A stretch of 43,791 bases of DNA from Bacteroidota bacterium (lineage in GTDB: Bacteria; Bacteroidota; Bacteroidia; Cytophagales; Cyclobacteriaceae), in the NCBI GenBank assembly GCA_018267195.1, contig JAFDYY010000029.1, positions 1-43,791 of the forward strand, given 5' to 3'. The translations under genes and the position numbers were made by a program. Of this stretch, positions 36,417-43,791 are shown piece after piece (the first letter of the stretch is position 1; each line of letters opens with the position of its first letter). Under the pieces are notes generated by a model that had not been told where the DNA came from, searched no databases, and saw nothing but the letters and a program-made list of their open reading frames with translations.

Positions 36417-36440
36417 AAAGGCGGGAAATACCTGCCTTTT
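36417..36440. terminator. Terminator between the H1-like and histidine-kinase genes
   Basis: A 9-bp stem (AAAGGCGGG / CCTGCCTTT, one G-U pair) with loop AAATA, followed by TTTT and ATTTTT. It overlaps the last codon of the converging kinase gene. Confidence 0.75.
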
Positions 36441-39087
36441 ATTTTTGGTTTGGCAACTCTACTGTAAAGGTTGATCCTTTGGCATACTCACTTTTAAAGT
36501 GGATGTGCCCGGCCAGTTTTTCAATGGCTTTTTGGGTGATATACAACCCCAATCCGTTTCCTTTCGAGTTTTCGTTGGCACGAAAATACATTTCAAAAAT
36601 ACGCGCCTTATACTCTTCCATTATACCTTGGCCATTGTCTTCAAAGGTTAATGTGGCATGTTCGCTGCAAACCGTAAACTTTATAGACAGGGTGGGGTTA
36701 TCGATGGTACAAAAACTGATAGCATTTTCGATCAGGTTTTCGATAATGATTTTAATCATGGCCGGATATGAAACCAACGGCACTTGCTCTTGCACGGAAA
36801 TCGTAACAGAAATTTTCTTTTCCTGAATCGTATCTTTAAATCCGGTTAGCACATCATTTAGCAGTTCTTTCAGCAACACCTCTTTGTACACCATCTGCTG
36901 CGAACCTACATCGCTAATGGACTGAAGTTTGTACAACATTTTATCGAGGCTTTTGGCTGTTTCGCTCACTTTTTCAAATAGCTCAAGAGCCGCCAAATCC
37001 TTAATGGTAATTTTGGCCACGCCTGCCAAGCCCAAAAAGGTAGTAATGGGTCTGCGAAAATCGTGCGAGGCTCGGTAGAAAAAAGTATCCAGTTCTTTGT
37101 AGGCTTGTTTTAACTCGGCCGTGCGGGCTCCAATTCTATTTTCTAGTTCTTTATTGATATTACCAATCGTTTCGGAGGCTTCCATCAGTTCTTCGGTTTG
37201 CGCCATAATCTCTTCTTTCTGCTCCAGTATTTCGCGGTTCAGTTTCTCTAATATCCGGTGCGACTTATTTCTATTGCGCAGGTATTGGTAACCGATACCA
37301 ACTGCCACCAGCAAAAGCAAGATGGCCGTAAGTGACATGGCAATGATCCACCATTGCTGGCGGGCTAACATAACCTGCGATTTCAGTTCTTCTTCCTGAG
37401 TTTCCTTTTGTTGATTAACCCGTTTCAATTCGGCTTCTTTACGTTCCACCTGATACAAAGCCTGAAGTTCGGCCAACTTACCGGCATTGCTCTGCGAAAA
37501 CATACTGTCGTTCAGTTCTATGTATCGGTTATAAAAAAAGCCTGCTTGTTTATAGTTATTCGTGGCTTCGTACAACTTGGCATAATTGAGATAGATATTT
37601 CTTCTCATCATTTTACTTCCTATGTGCAGTGAGAGAGAGATGGCTTTAGACAAATATTTTTCAGCTTCTTGATATTTTTTAAGCTTTATCAGCAGCCATG
37701 CCATGCCGTTGTAAGAGATGCCCATATCCAGGGGGGTATCTAATTTTTCATCCATGGCCACCGATTCTTTTCGAAGCTGGTAAGCCTTATCGTATTTTTT
37801 TGTTGCCTCATACACCAGCGACATGTTGTAAAGCGAAGCCGATACGTTTACGGCATTCCCCAACTCTTTGTGTCCTTTCAATGATTGCTCGAATACGGAA
37901 AGTGATTCGTTATACTTATGTTCCAAGAAATAGATCAGTCCGAGTGTATTTTGAGCCACCGATAGTCCGTGTAGGTCATTGATTTCTGTATAGATGGCAA
38001 TAGACCTGGCCGCATATACATTGGCCACGTCCAAATCTAATTGTTCTTTGGCCATCCAGGCAAGGTAGTCGTTCAGTTGGGCTGCTTCTTGCCGTAAACC
38101 CAAGTCGTCAGCAATTTTTAGCCCGGCTAAAAAATATTTTGAAGCCAGCATATACTGAGAAAGTTCGGTATAGATAGACCCAATTTTTTTATAGGCTTCT
38201 AACCGTTGTACCGGATAACGGTGGATGTCTGATATTTCGAGCGCCTGCAAGGCAATAGTCAGCGCATTTTGGTAATTGCCGGATTGCGTGGCCTGATCGG
38301 CATCGGCCAGTTTGCAAGCAACCCGCACCTGAAGATCCGGACTAACTGCTTCCTGGCTGCACATTTTAGCATAATAGGCTTTCGACTTTTCTTTATCCAG
38401 CAGTTGCTGGTACACCTTGCCATACAGCCCCCAGATATTCATCAACACATTGTAATCGCGTGGTTTTTTCCGGGCATATTCTTCGGCTTTCCTTAGAAAA
38501 TCTAAAGCCTGTTGGTTTTGCCATAACGCTATTTTAACGGATGCCAGCGCCCGGTAAAATGAACTCAGAAAATAGGCATCTCCTTTTTCTCCGATGGTTT
38601 TAATAGCGCTTTGGTAGTAATAGACAGCCGAATCGAAATGGGCCCAATCGCGGTGAACGCTGCCCATCAGCATTAAATTATAAGCCTGCATTTCGGTGCG
38701 TTGGCCGCCCGGTATGTTTCGCGACTCCCGGAGCAATGCCAACGACTCATGGTACTTACCAAAATTTAACTTGCTCAATCCTAAAATAGTGAGCGCATCC
38801 TTAACACCACTTTGGTATTTCAGTTTGGTGGCCATTTCCCGAGCCAAGCCGGCATACTGAATGGCCCCATCGTCATCTATATCTACTAAGTAATAAGCCA
38901 GGTTACAAAGCAACTCTACCTTCTGGGGAGAATCAGAGGTAGCAGAAATAGCACTCTTCAGGCTGTCGGCATAAGATGGTTGAGCGGCAGACGGTAGCCA
39001 CGAAAAAAAAGCTACCCCAAACGCCAGGCACGTGGGCATTATTAAACAAACCCTTTTATAAAAAGAAAAAAACAGATATTTGTTCAT
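36439..39087 (-). CDS. TPR-containing sensor histidine kinase
   Basis: An 882-residue kinase with an N-terminal signal or anchor segment (about 16-36), about ten TPR-type repeats (40-560), a coiled-coil stretch, one membrane helix at about 580-602 (WWIIAMSLTAILLLLVAVGIG), a further coiled coil and the kinase core. The phospho-acceptor is His675 in ASHDFRRPI; the ATPase has Asn784/Asn788 in ENLIENAI, Asp817 in DNGQG and the GNGLGLY lid at 843-848. The TPR part should be periplasmic and the kinase cytoplasmic. This layout is widespread in Bacteroidota. No response regulator is adjacent, so the target is unknown. It is divergent from the channel-like gene (50-bp gap). Confidence 0.93.
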   Translation of the reverse strand: MNKYLFFSFYKRVCLIMPTCLAFGVAFFSWLPSAAQPSYADSLKSAISATSDSPQKVELLCNLAYYLVDIDDDGAIQYAGLAREMATKLKYQSGVKDALTILGLSKLNFGKYHESLALLRESRNIPGGQRTEMQAYNLMLMGSVHRDWAHFDSAVYYYQSAIKTIGEKGDAYFLSSFYRALASVKIALWQNQQALDFLRKAEEYARKKPRDYNVLMNIWGLYGKVYQQLLDKEKSKAYYAKMCSQEAVSPDLQVRVACKLADADQATQSGNYQNALTIALQALEISDIHRYPVQRLEAYKKIGSIYTELSQYMLASKYFLAGLKIADDLGLRQEAAQLNDYLAWMAKEQLDLDVANVYAARSIAIYTEINDLHGLSVAQNTLGLIYFLEHKYNESLSVFEQSLKGHKELGNAVNVSASLYNMSLVYEATKKYDKAYQLRKESVAMDEKLDTPLDMGISYNGMAWLLIKLKKYQEAEKYLSKAISLSLHIGSKMMRRNIYLNYAKLYEATNNYKQAGFFYNRYIELNDSMFSQSNAGKLAELQALYQVERKEAELKRVNQQKETQEEELKSQVMLARQQWWIIAMSLTAILLLLVAVGIGYQYLRNRNKSHRILEKLNREILEQKEEIMAQTEELMEASETIGNINKELENRIGARTAELKQAYKELDTFFYRASHDFRRPITTFLGLAGVAKITIKDLAALELFEKVSETAKSLDKMLYKLQSISDVGSQQMVYKEVLLKELLNDVLTGFKDTIQEKKISVTISVQEQVPLVSYPAMIKIIIENLIENAISFCTIDNPTLSIKFTVCSEHATLTFEDNGQGIMEEYKARIFEMYFRANENSKGNGLGLYITQKAIEKLAGHIHFKSEYAKGSTFTVELPNQK

Positions 39088-39137
39088 AAACCGGGTGCCT
39101 TGCTTACCGTATCAACGCTGTGAATTAGACCAATATA

Positions 39138-39896
39138 ATGCTTTTTTCATCCTTTAGCCTAAAGAATTTACTTTCGCTACGCGAGTTGCAACAGGAAAAA
39201 ATTAAAGATTACCGCAACATCGTTACGCTGCAGATAATTATTGTTGTCTTTGGGTTAACCTTAACCCAACCTATTTTAGAAGACTCCAAAAGCGAATTGT
39301 CTAAGTTCATCATTTCGATTTTTTCATTTTTTGGGGCACTCTACACTTACCTGCTGTGGGATCTTCTTAGAAACCTGACCAAGAGCCGATCCTTATTAAT
39401 TATTTTGTTCACACTCTTGTTCGGCTCGGTGGCTCTGGGCATTTTGGCTGAGTTTCCATATTATCATATTATTTCTATTACTAACCGGCAGGCATTGCTG
39501 CTTACCGTACACGGGTTGTTATTTCCCATTGAGGTGGTTGTTATCTCGTATGCCATGCGCGATATTTTTTCGGGCAGCCATCTTACGCCTGATAAACTGT
39601 GGGGAGCCGCCTGTGTGTTTTTAATGGTAGGTATTTCTTTCGGAAGCTTGTATGATATCATTACCATTTTGCAAGGCGGAGGGCTGGGAAAAGAAATTGA
39701 ATTAGGGTTTCCTAACTATGCCGAGTGTATCAATTTCAGTTTTTCTATTTTAGGCGGAGTAGACCACGGCCTGGAACCCATAAAACTGATCCGCAACATC
39801 AGCACGCTGGAAGGGGTGTTTGGCAGTTTATACGGTATGGTCATCATCGGCAAATTACTGGGGTTGCCCCGTGAAGAAGAAAAAAAAAATTCATAA
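39138..39896 (+). CDS. Membrane protein resembling a K+ channel but with a degenerate selectivity filter
   Basis: A 252-residue inner-membrane protein with about six hydrophobic segments (near 29-45, 56-73, 85-105, 119-140, 155-175 and 222-243). The C-terminal block INFSFSILGGVDHGLEPI, followed by STLEGVFGSLYGMVIIGKLLG, aligns by pattern with the pore helix, filter and last helix of two-TM potassium channels (SFVTLTTVGYGDITP, then a LEAIIGQLY-like helix). The filter itself, LGGVDHG at 205-211, lacks the TVGYG core. It may have lost K+ selectivity or become a sensor. The first part is unrecognised. The final residues are highly charged. Confidence 0.6.
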   Translation: MLFSSFSLKNLLSLRELQQEKIKDYRNIVTLQIIIVVFGLTLTQPILEDSKSELSKFIISIFSFFGALYTYLLWDLLRNLTKSRSLLIILFTLLFGSVALGILAEFPYYHIISITNRQALLLTVHGLLFPIEVVVISYAMRDIFSGSHLTPDKLWGAACVFLMVGISFGSLYDIITILQGGGLGKEIELGFPNYAECINFSFSILGGVDHGLEPIKLIRNISTLEGVFGSLYGMVIIGKLLGLPREEEKKNS

Positions 39897-40094
39897 AAAC
39901 CTATTTCCCTTCTAACCAACTATATTAAATCAATGGATTTATTTCCAATAGAATGTAGGCTAATCATTCATTTTCAACTCTCGAAACCCGATACCTAAAG
40001 CCTCATTATTTTTTTGAGTTATTTTATCAAACTCTCCTTTTTTCTGACCGCTCTACCTTCTATCTTTAAAACCAAAGTTTTAACTACAATTTAT

Positions 40095-41381
40095 ATGGCC
40101 AAAACAGCAGAACTCATCATAGACGGAAAATCGTATAAACTTCCCATAGTGGAAGGAACAGAAAAAGAGATGGCAATAGATATCAGCAGTTTGCTGGAAG
40201 AAGCCGGTGTAATTACCCTCGATTTGGGATATAAAAATACGGGCGCTACCAAAAGCGCTATTACTTTTCTCGATGGCGACAACGGCATCCTCCGCTACCG
40301 CGGTTATTCAATTGAAGACCTGGCCGAGAAATCCAGTTTTTTAGAAGTAACCTATCTGCTCATTTTTGGCGAGCTGCCCACCGAAGAGCAACTCAAAAAA
40401 TTTTCGGACGACATTAAGAAGCACACCATGGTGCATGAAGACACCCGTAAAATACTGGATGGGTTTCCCTCTACCGCCCACCCCATGGGCGTATTGGCCT
40501 CCATGTTTTGTGCCCAAACAGCCTTTTACCCCGAGTCGTTAGACCCCAGCCGTTCGTCTGAAGCGTTCTATTTAAGTGCCGTGCGCTCGCTGGCCAAGAT
40601 GCCTACGTTTGCAGCCTGGGCCTATAAAAATGCCATGGGGCACCCGGTTAATTACCCCGACAACACACTGGATTACTGTTCGCGTTTTCTAAAGATGATG
40701 TTTGCCTTACCAGCCGAACATTTTGAAGTGGACCCGGTCGTAGCCCAAGCTTTGGATAAGTTGTTGATCCTCCATGCCGACCACGAACAAAACTGCTCCA
40801 CCTCCACTGTGCGCATCGTGGGCTCATCTAAAGCAAGTATTTATTCTTCCATCTCCGCAGGTATTAATGCCCTTTGGGGTCCGCTCCATGGGGGAGCCAA
40901 TCAGGAGGTGATCATCATGCTCGAAAACATCCGCAAAGACGGGGGCGATACCGACAAGTGGATTGCCAAAGCGAAAGACAAAAACAGCGGCTTCCGCCTG
41001 ATGGGCTTTGGCCATCGGGTGTATAAAAATTTTGATCCGCGTGCCAAGATTATCAAAAAAGCAGCCGATGATGTGTTGAAAAAATTGGGTGTGAATGACC
41101 CGGTTTTAGAAATTGCGCAGAAGTTGGAAGAAGTGGCGTTGCGCGATTCGTACTTCATCGAACGAAAACTTTACCCGAACGTAGATTTCTATTCGGGCAT
41201 TATTTACCGTGCGCTGGGCATTCCGGTAGATATGTTTACCGTGATGTTTGCCATGGGCCGCTTGCCCGGATGGATCGCCCAATGGAAAGAACTGCGCGAG
41301 AACAAAGAACCGATTGGGCGGCCAAGACAGATTTATATCGGGCAAAACCAACGGGCGTACATTCCGATCAAGAAACGATAA
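40095..41381 (+). CDS. gltA: Citrate synthase (type II)
   Basis: This enzyme condenses acetyl-CoA with oxaloacetate as the entry step of the TCA cycle. The start is taken at ATG 40095 (MAKTAELIIDG), giving 428 residues, the usual length of the hexameric type. A longer frame from 40014 adds a sequence unlike the family. Catalytic residues match the E. coli enzyme: His265 in GPLHGGANQ, His307 in GFGHRVYKN and Asp364 in NVDFYSG. The long N-terminal domain (1-60) is typical of the NADH-sensitive type II enzymes. A TATCTTTA element (40061-40068) may be the -7 box. No other TCA genes are adjacent. Confidence 0.97.
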   Translation: MAKTAELIIDGKSYKLPIVEGTEKEMAIDISSLLEEAGVITLDLGYKNTGATKSAITFLDGDNGILRYRGYSIEDLAEKSSFLEVTYLLIFGELPTEEQLKKFSDDIKKHTMVHEDTRKILDGFPSTAHPMGVLASMFCAQTAFYPESLDPSRSSEAFYLSAVRSLAKMPTFAAWAYKNAMGHPVNYPDNTLDYCSRFLKMMFALPAEHFEVDPVVAQALDKLLILHADHEQNCSTSTVRIVGSSKASIYSSISAGINALWGPLHGGANQEVIIMLENIRKDGGDTDKWIAKAKDKNSGFRLMGFGHRVYKNFDPRAKIIKKAADDVLKKLGVNDPVLEIAQKLEEVALRDSYFIERKLYPNVDFYSGIIYRALGIPVDMFTVMFAMGRLPGWIAQWKELRENKEPIGRPRQIYIGQNQRAYIPIKKR

Positions 41382-41476
41382 GTTTATGTTTCGCAACATA
41401 GTTCGGCCACGGAGGCAGGCCGGAGCAGATTGGGATTACCATTCCGCTGCGCTTTATTTTTAAGCCCTCCCATTCT

Positions 41477-41507
41477 CAGCACTGCATAAGCATAGACGTT
41501 GTATGCC
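41477..41507 (+). repeat. Partial attC-like site (right arm only)
   Basis: CAGCACTGCATAAGC followed by GACGTTGTATGCC resembles the right arm of the full site at 42668-42701 (CAGC-CTGC--AAGC----ACGTTRTATGCCATT in common). No matching left arm is found in the 100 bp before it, so only the half next to the following gene is present. An 18-codon reading frame beginning at the ATG inside GTTGTATGCC (41503) ends at 41559 and is probably not a gene. Confidence 0.45.
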
Positions 41508-41584
41508 ATTCAGCCGAAGTCTCAAAGTGAGCAAGGCAATTAAACTATACAGAATTTGATAATCATTACCAATAAGAATTCAAA

Positions 41585-42484
41585 ATGACAATACTAAAAA
41601 AAATCCTCAAAACAATTGTGATAATCCTCTTGATATTGTTTCCCTTTTTAGGCGGAGCATTATTGAGTAAACATACGCCATACACCGAAGGAAATAGTAT
41701 GACAATTTTTGTAGCCTTGTATTTAGTATTGGTTTTCGTGGTGCTTTTAAGTTTAATTTTTATTACTACAAAATATAAGCATTCATTTGTGCAGCCAGTT
41801 CTCCCGGGTATCCTGCTTTTTGTTCTTGGCTGTGTAATGACGGGCATTGCAGGGTTGGCTGTTGCTCCCGATTTAAGTATTAAAATGTTAGAACACCCTG
41901 AAAGAGAACATTTCAGGTATATTTTATTGTTTATTGGAGCGTTATTCTATGGACTGTTTTTTGTCCAACTTCTTACAAAAAATGTTTTACAACTTAACAA
42001 TAGATTTAAGTGGGTAATGATTATATTATTTGCACTTACAATGACTGAACTTTTATGGGAATTTTCTTATCACTATTTTTATCCCGAAGGTTTAAAGAAT
42101 TGGATTGACAAAGGAAATAAAGCAGAAGACTTTGCTAAAAGTTATGACAATTGGAGAAGTATAATTACTGGTGCTATTGGAAGATTTTTAATCTATGTAC
42201 TAATGCTTTGGTTGTCATTAAGACTTTATAAAATACACAGAATTGCTATTTGGAGCCTAATAATAAATACTTTCTTATGCGTATTAGGAATTGTTTCTTC
42301 TATTGCATTTTTTTTATATGGAGCTTACAATATTGAAACACCAAAAGAGTTTGGCTTTTTAATCCTCTTTATAATACCGGGACTTCCATTTTTAATAATG
42401 TATTGGATAGGTATTGCTTTACTTACCAAGACAAATAAATTAACGACATCTGAACCCAAACCAATAAACCAGAATATCAATTGA
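41585..42484 (+). CDS. Membrane protein of unknown function, probable cassette gene
   Basis: A 299-residue protein with eight or so hydrophobic segments: about 8-27, 38-60, 71-95, 109-128, 140-158, 189-213, 218-245 and 253-277. A charged loop (about 160-185) and a polar tail follow the pattern of a polytopic inner-membrane protein. I do not recognise the family. The sequence is clearly more AT-rich than the chromosome to the left and uses more A/T-ending codons. It sits exactly between a partial and a full attC-like site in the same orientation, as a cassette gene would. No promoter of the Bacteroidota type is evident just before it. Confidence 0.75.
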   Translation: MTILKKILKTIVIILLILFPFLGGALLSKHTPYTEGNSMTIFVALYLVLVFVVLLSLIFITTKYKHSFVQPVLPGILLFVLGCVMTGIAGLAVAPDLSIKMLEHPEREHFRYILLFIGALFYGLFFVQLLTKNVLQLNNRFKWVMIILFALTMTELLWEFSYHYFYPEGLKNWIDKGNKAEDFAKSYDNWRSIITGAIGRFLIYVLMLWLSLRLYKIHRIAIWSLIINTFLCVLGIVSSIAFFLYGAYNIETPKEFGFLILFIIPGLPFLIMYWIGIALLTKTNKLTTSEPKPINQNIN

Positions 42485-42498
42485 AAGACAAATTGAAC

Positions 42499-42701
42499 GG
42501 CATACAACAAAAGGTTTGCCGCAAGGCTGGCGGACGTAGTAACAATCGACAGTTGTACTACTATCAGCTAATATCGGGCTTGACCGAATTCTATTTAGCT
42601 TTTAATTGTTAACTTCAACATCAGTTTTTTAATCGGCTTCAGTTGCCGGGCAGACAGTTATAAAATACCAGCCCTGCGGCAAGCCTCGAACGTTATATGC
42701 C
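42499..42701 (+). repeat. attC-like recombination site (integron cassette type)
   Basis: The 203-nt element has four paired blocks in the order of an integron attC site. R'' GGCATACAAC (42499-42508) pairs with R' GTTATATGCC (42692-42701), 9 of 10. L'' GGTTTGCCGCAAGGCTGG (42513-42530) pairs with L' CCAGCCCTGCGGCAAGCC (42668-42685), 16 of 18. Between them lie short unpaired spacers (AAAA and TCGAAC). The middle, about 137 nt, contains a further hairpin (42536-42561). R' differs from GTTRRRY at one base, and R'' has the compensating change. Two features are atypical: no clear extra-helical base, and a length above most known sites. Another palindromic repeat family is possible. Confidence 0.5.
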
Positions 42702-43791
42702 ATTATATAGCGAAACGTTTAGCGGACTACAAGTCTTTAAAATAATTAATGACACGAGCAGAAACTCAAGTGTTGACATTTTCAGAAGTATCGCAATTAT
42801 TTCTGTCGTTATTTTTCATTTTGGACTGTTGCCTTACGGCTATTTGGGCGTAGACCTTTTTTTTGTTATTTCAGGACTTTTAGTCGGTGGACTTTTGACT
42901 AAAGATTTTTCAAAAGGAAATAAAATAAATTTCTTCAAATTCTTTCTTCAAAGAGGTTTTAAAATTTGGCCTTCTTATTACTTTTTTATCATAGCAGGTT
43001 CGCTTATTGCATGGTGCTTTTATCACGACAACAGAGCAGACCAAATTATTCCATTATGGGACATCAAGCGGTACTTGTTTTTCTATCAAAACTATACAGG
43101 TGTACCTTTCCATTGGAGTTTCGACCACGTTTGGTCGCTATGTGTAGAAGAACATTTTTATATTTTGTTGCCTATAATGTTTTTGTTTATTCAGACATTC
43201 ATATCAAAAAAACATAAAGTAAAAACACTATTTGCATTTGTTATCTTGACAATAATCGCAGGTATTGTTTTTAAAAACTGTTCTTACTTTTTGACAAACG
43301 GCAAAGACACTTATTCTGCAACACATAACAGAATTGATGCTTTAGCTTGGGGTGTTTTGCTAAACCTAATTATAACCTATTTAGGCAACAAAATAAAATC
43401 TAAAAAAAATCTAGTTGCTACATTCTTATCAGGACTATTCTTGTTTATTCTGACTTTAATTTTTACAACTTACCACAACATTATTTTTGACAAAATATAT
43501 TTTCATTCGATTATTCCAATTGCATTTTTTCTAATGCTTTTAGGTACCCACCACATAGACTTTTCAAAGCTAAAAATATTACGACTAATTGCTTACTATA
43601 GTTACAATTGGTATTTATGGCATCCGATTTTTGTTTTTTTTATTAGAGACAAGATTGGCTTAAATGTAGTAGGACTTATTTTGTATTTATTTATTACTTT
43701 CGCTATTGCGGTCGGTTCGACAATTTTTATTGAAGAACCTATGTCTCGTCCTGAAATAGGTTTACACGAATTAACGTGTAAACAAGATGCG
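42697..43791 (+). CDS. Acyltransferase family 3 membrane protein, 3' end outside the window
   Basis: An open frame of 365 codons runs from ATG 42697 to the window edge without a stop. The N terminus SSVDIFRSIAIISVVIFHFG, then GYLGVDLFFVISGLLVGGLL, and the WSLCVEEHFYILLP motif with the following hydrophobic segments identify the AcylT_3 family. These enzymes O-acylate sugars of lipopolysaccharide, capsule or other surface glycans, using a catalytic His (here probably in VVIFHFG). The ATG lies within the R' box of the attC-like site (GTTATATGCC). A later ATG does not occur in frame before the first helix, so this start is likely. Composition is AT-rich like the gene before. The last codons visible (EEPMSRPE) suggest that it is close to its C terminus. 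Confidence 0.88.
   Translation, partial: MPLYSETFSGLQVFKIINDTSRNSSVDIFRSIAIISVVIFHFGLLPYGYLGVDLFFVISGLLVGGLLTKDFSKGNKINFFKFFLQRGFKIWPSYYFFIIAGSLIAWCFYHDNRADQIIPLWDIKRYLFFYQNYTGVPFHWSFDHVWSLCVEEHFYILLPIMFLFIQTFISKKHKVKTLFAFVILTIIAGIVFKNCSYFLTNGKDTYSATHNRIDALAWGVLLNLIITYLGNKIKSKKNLVATFLSGLFLFILTLIFTTYHNIIFDKIYFHSIIPIAFFLMLLGTHHIDFSKLKILRLIAYYSYNWYLWHPIFVFFIRDKIGLNVVGLILYLFITFAIAVGSTIFIEEPMSRPEIGLHELTCKQDA

Noticed and set aside
1..43791. CRISPR arrays, rRNA genes, prophage or conjugation modules
   Set aside because: No regularly spaced direct repeats, no rRNA-like sequence and no structural phage or transfer genes were seen on either strand.

Overview
The window looks like a stretch of chromosome from a Bacteroidota bacterium, most likely of the order Cytophagales. 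The signs are several promoters of the TTG-N19-TAnnTTTG type (clearest before the tRNA-Ala and before the DUF5686 gene), a surface protein ending in a type IX secretion type B (CHU_C) sorting domain, a DUF5686/CarboxypepD_reg outer-membrane protein, a secreted CHAT-TPR protein, and near-absent Shine-Dalgarno sites. Base composition is moderate over most of the window and drops clearly after about 41.5 kb.

Layout. 0-5.3 kb: the tail of a probable IS3-type transposase OrfA, a small membrane protein, an M42-type aminopeptidase, an antiquitin-like aldehyde dehydrogenase, a single-domain response regulator and a helical protein of unknown function. 5.7-11.7 kb: a tight four-gene operon of dipeptidyl peptidase IV, glycosylasparaginase, CutC and a GH127-type glycosidase. 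The three exported enzymes together would suit breakdown of glycosylated, proline-rich proteins. 11.7-21.3 kb: tRNA-Ala(GGC) with promoter and terminator, a CaiB-type CoA transferase divergent from a TlpA-like lipoprotein, mnmA, a DUF5686 protein, an exported ABM-domain protein, a coupled trio (DUF3024, an unlisted 50-codon ORF, YdeI/OmdA), and a dicarboxylate/amino-acid symporter divergent from a NifU-type Fe-S scaffold. 22-30.4 kb: a STAS-like protein, a large SBBP/PKD/CHU_C surface protein broken by one in-frame TGA, an EamA exporter, PBP1C, and a SPOR+OmpA lipoprotein. 30.4-39.9 kb: a 1406-residue secreted TPR-CHAT protease-like protein convergent with the OmpA gene across a shared terminator, recA with a perfect palindrome upstream, a histone-H1-like Lys/Ala/Pro-rich protein, an orphan TPR histidine kinase, and a K+-channel-like membrane protein with a degenerate filter. 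40.1-41.4 kb: citrate synthase.

41.4-43.8 kb: an AT-rich tail that looks like an integron-style gene cassette array. A full attC-like site (about 203 nt, with paired R and L boxes and an unpaired spacer between them) follows a membrane-protein gene. A matching right arm precedes that gene, and the next gene (an acyltransferase running off the window) starts inside the R' box. No integrase is visible in the window. This is the most unusual feature of the region.

Most of the window is ordinary chromosomal content. The points most worth a second look are the cassette-like tail, the interrupted T9SS surface protein, the secreted CHAT protein beside an OmpA lipoprotein, the recA palindrome, the 50-codon coupled ORF and the glycoprotein-degradation-like operon.
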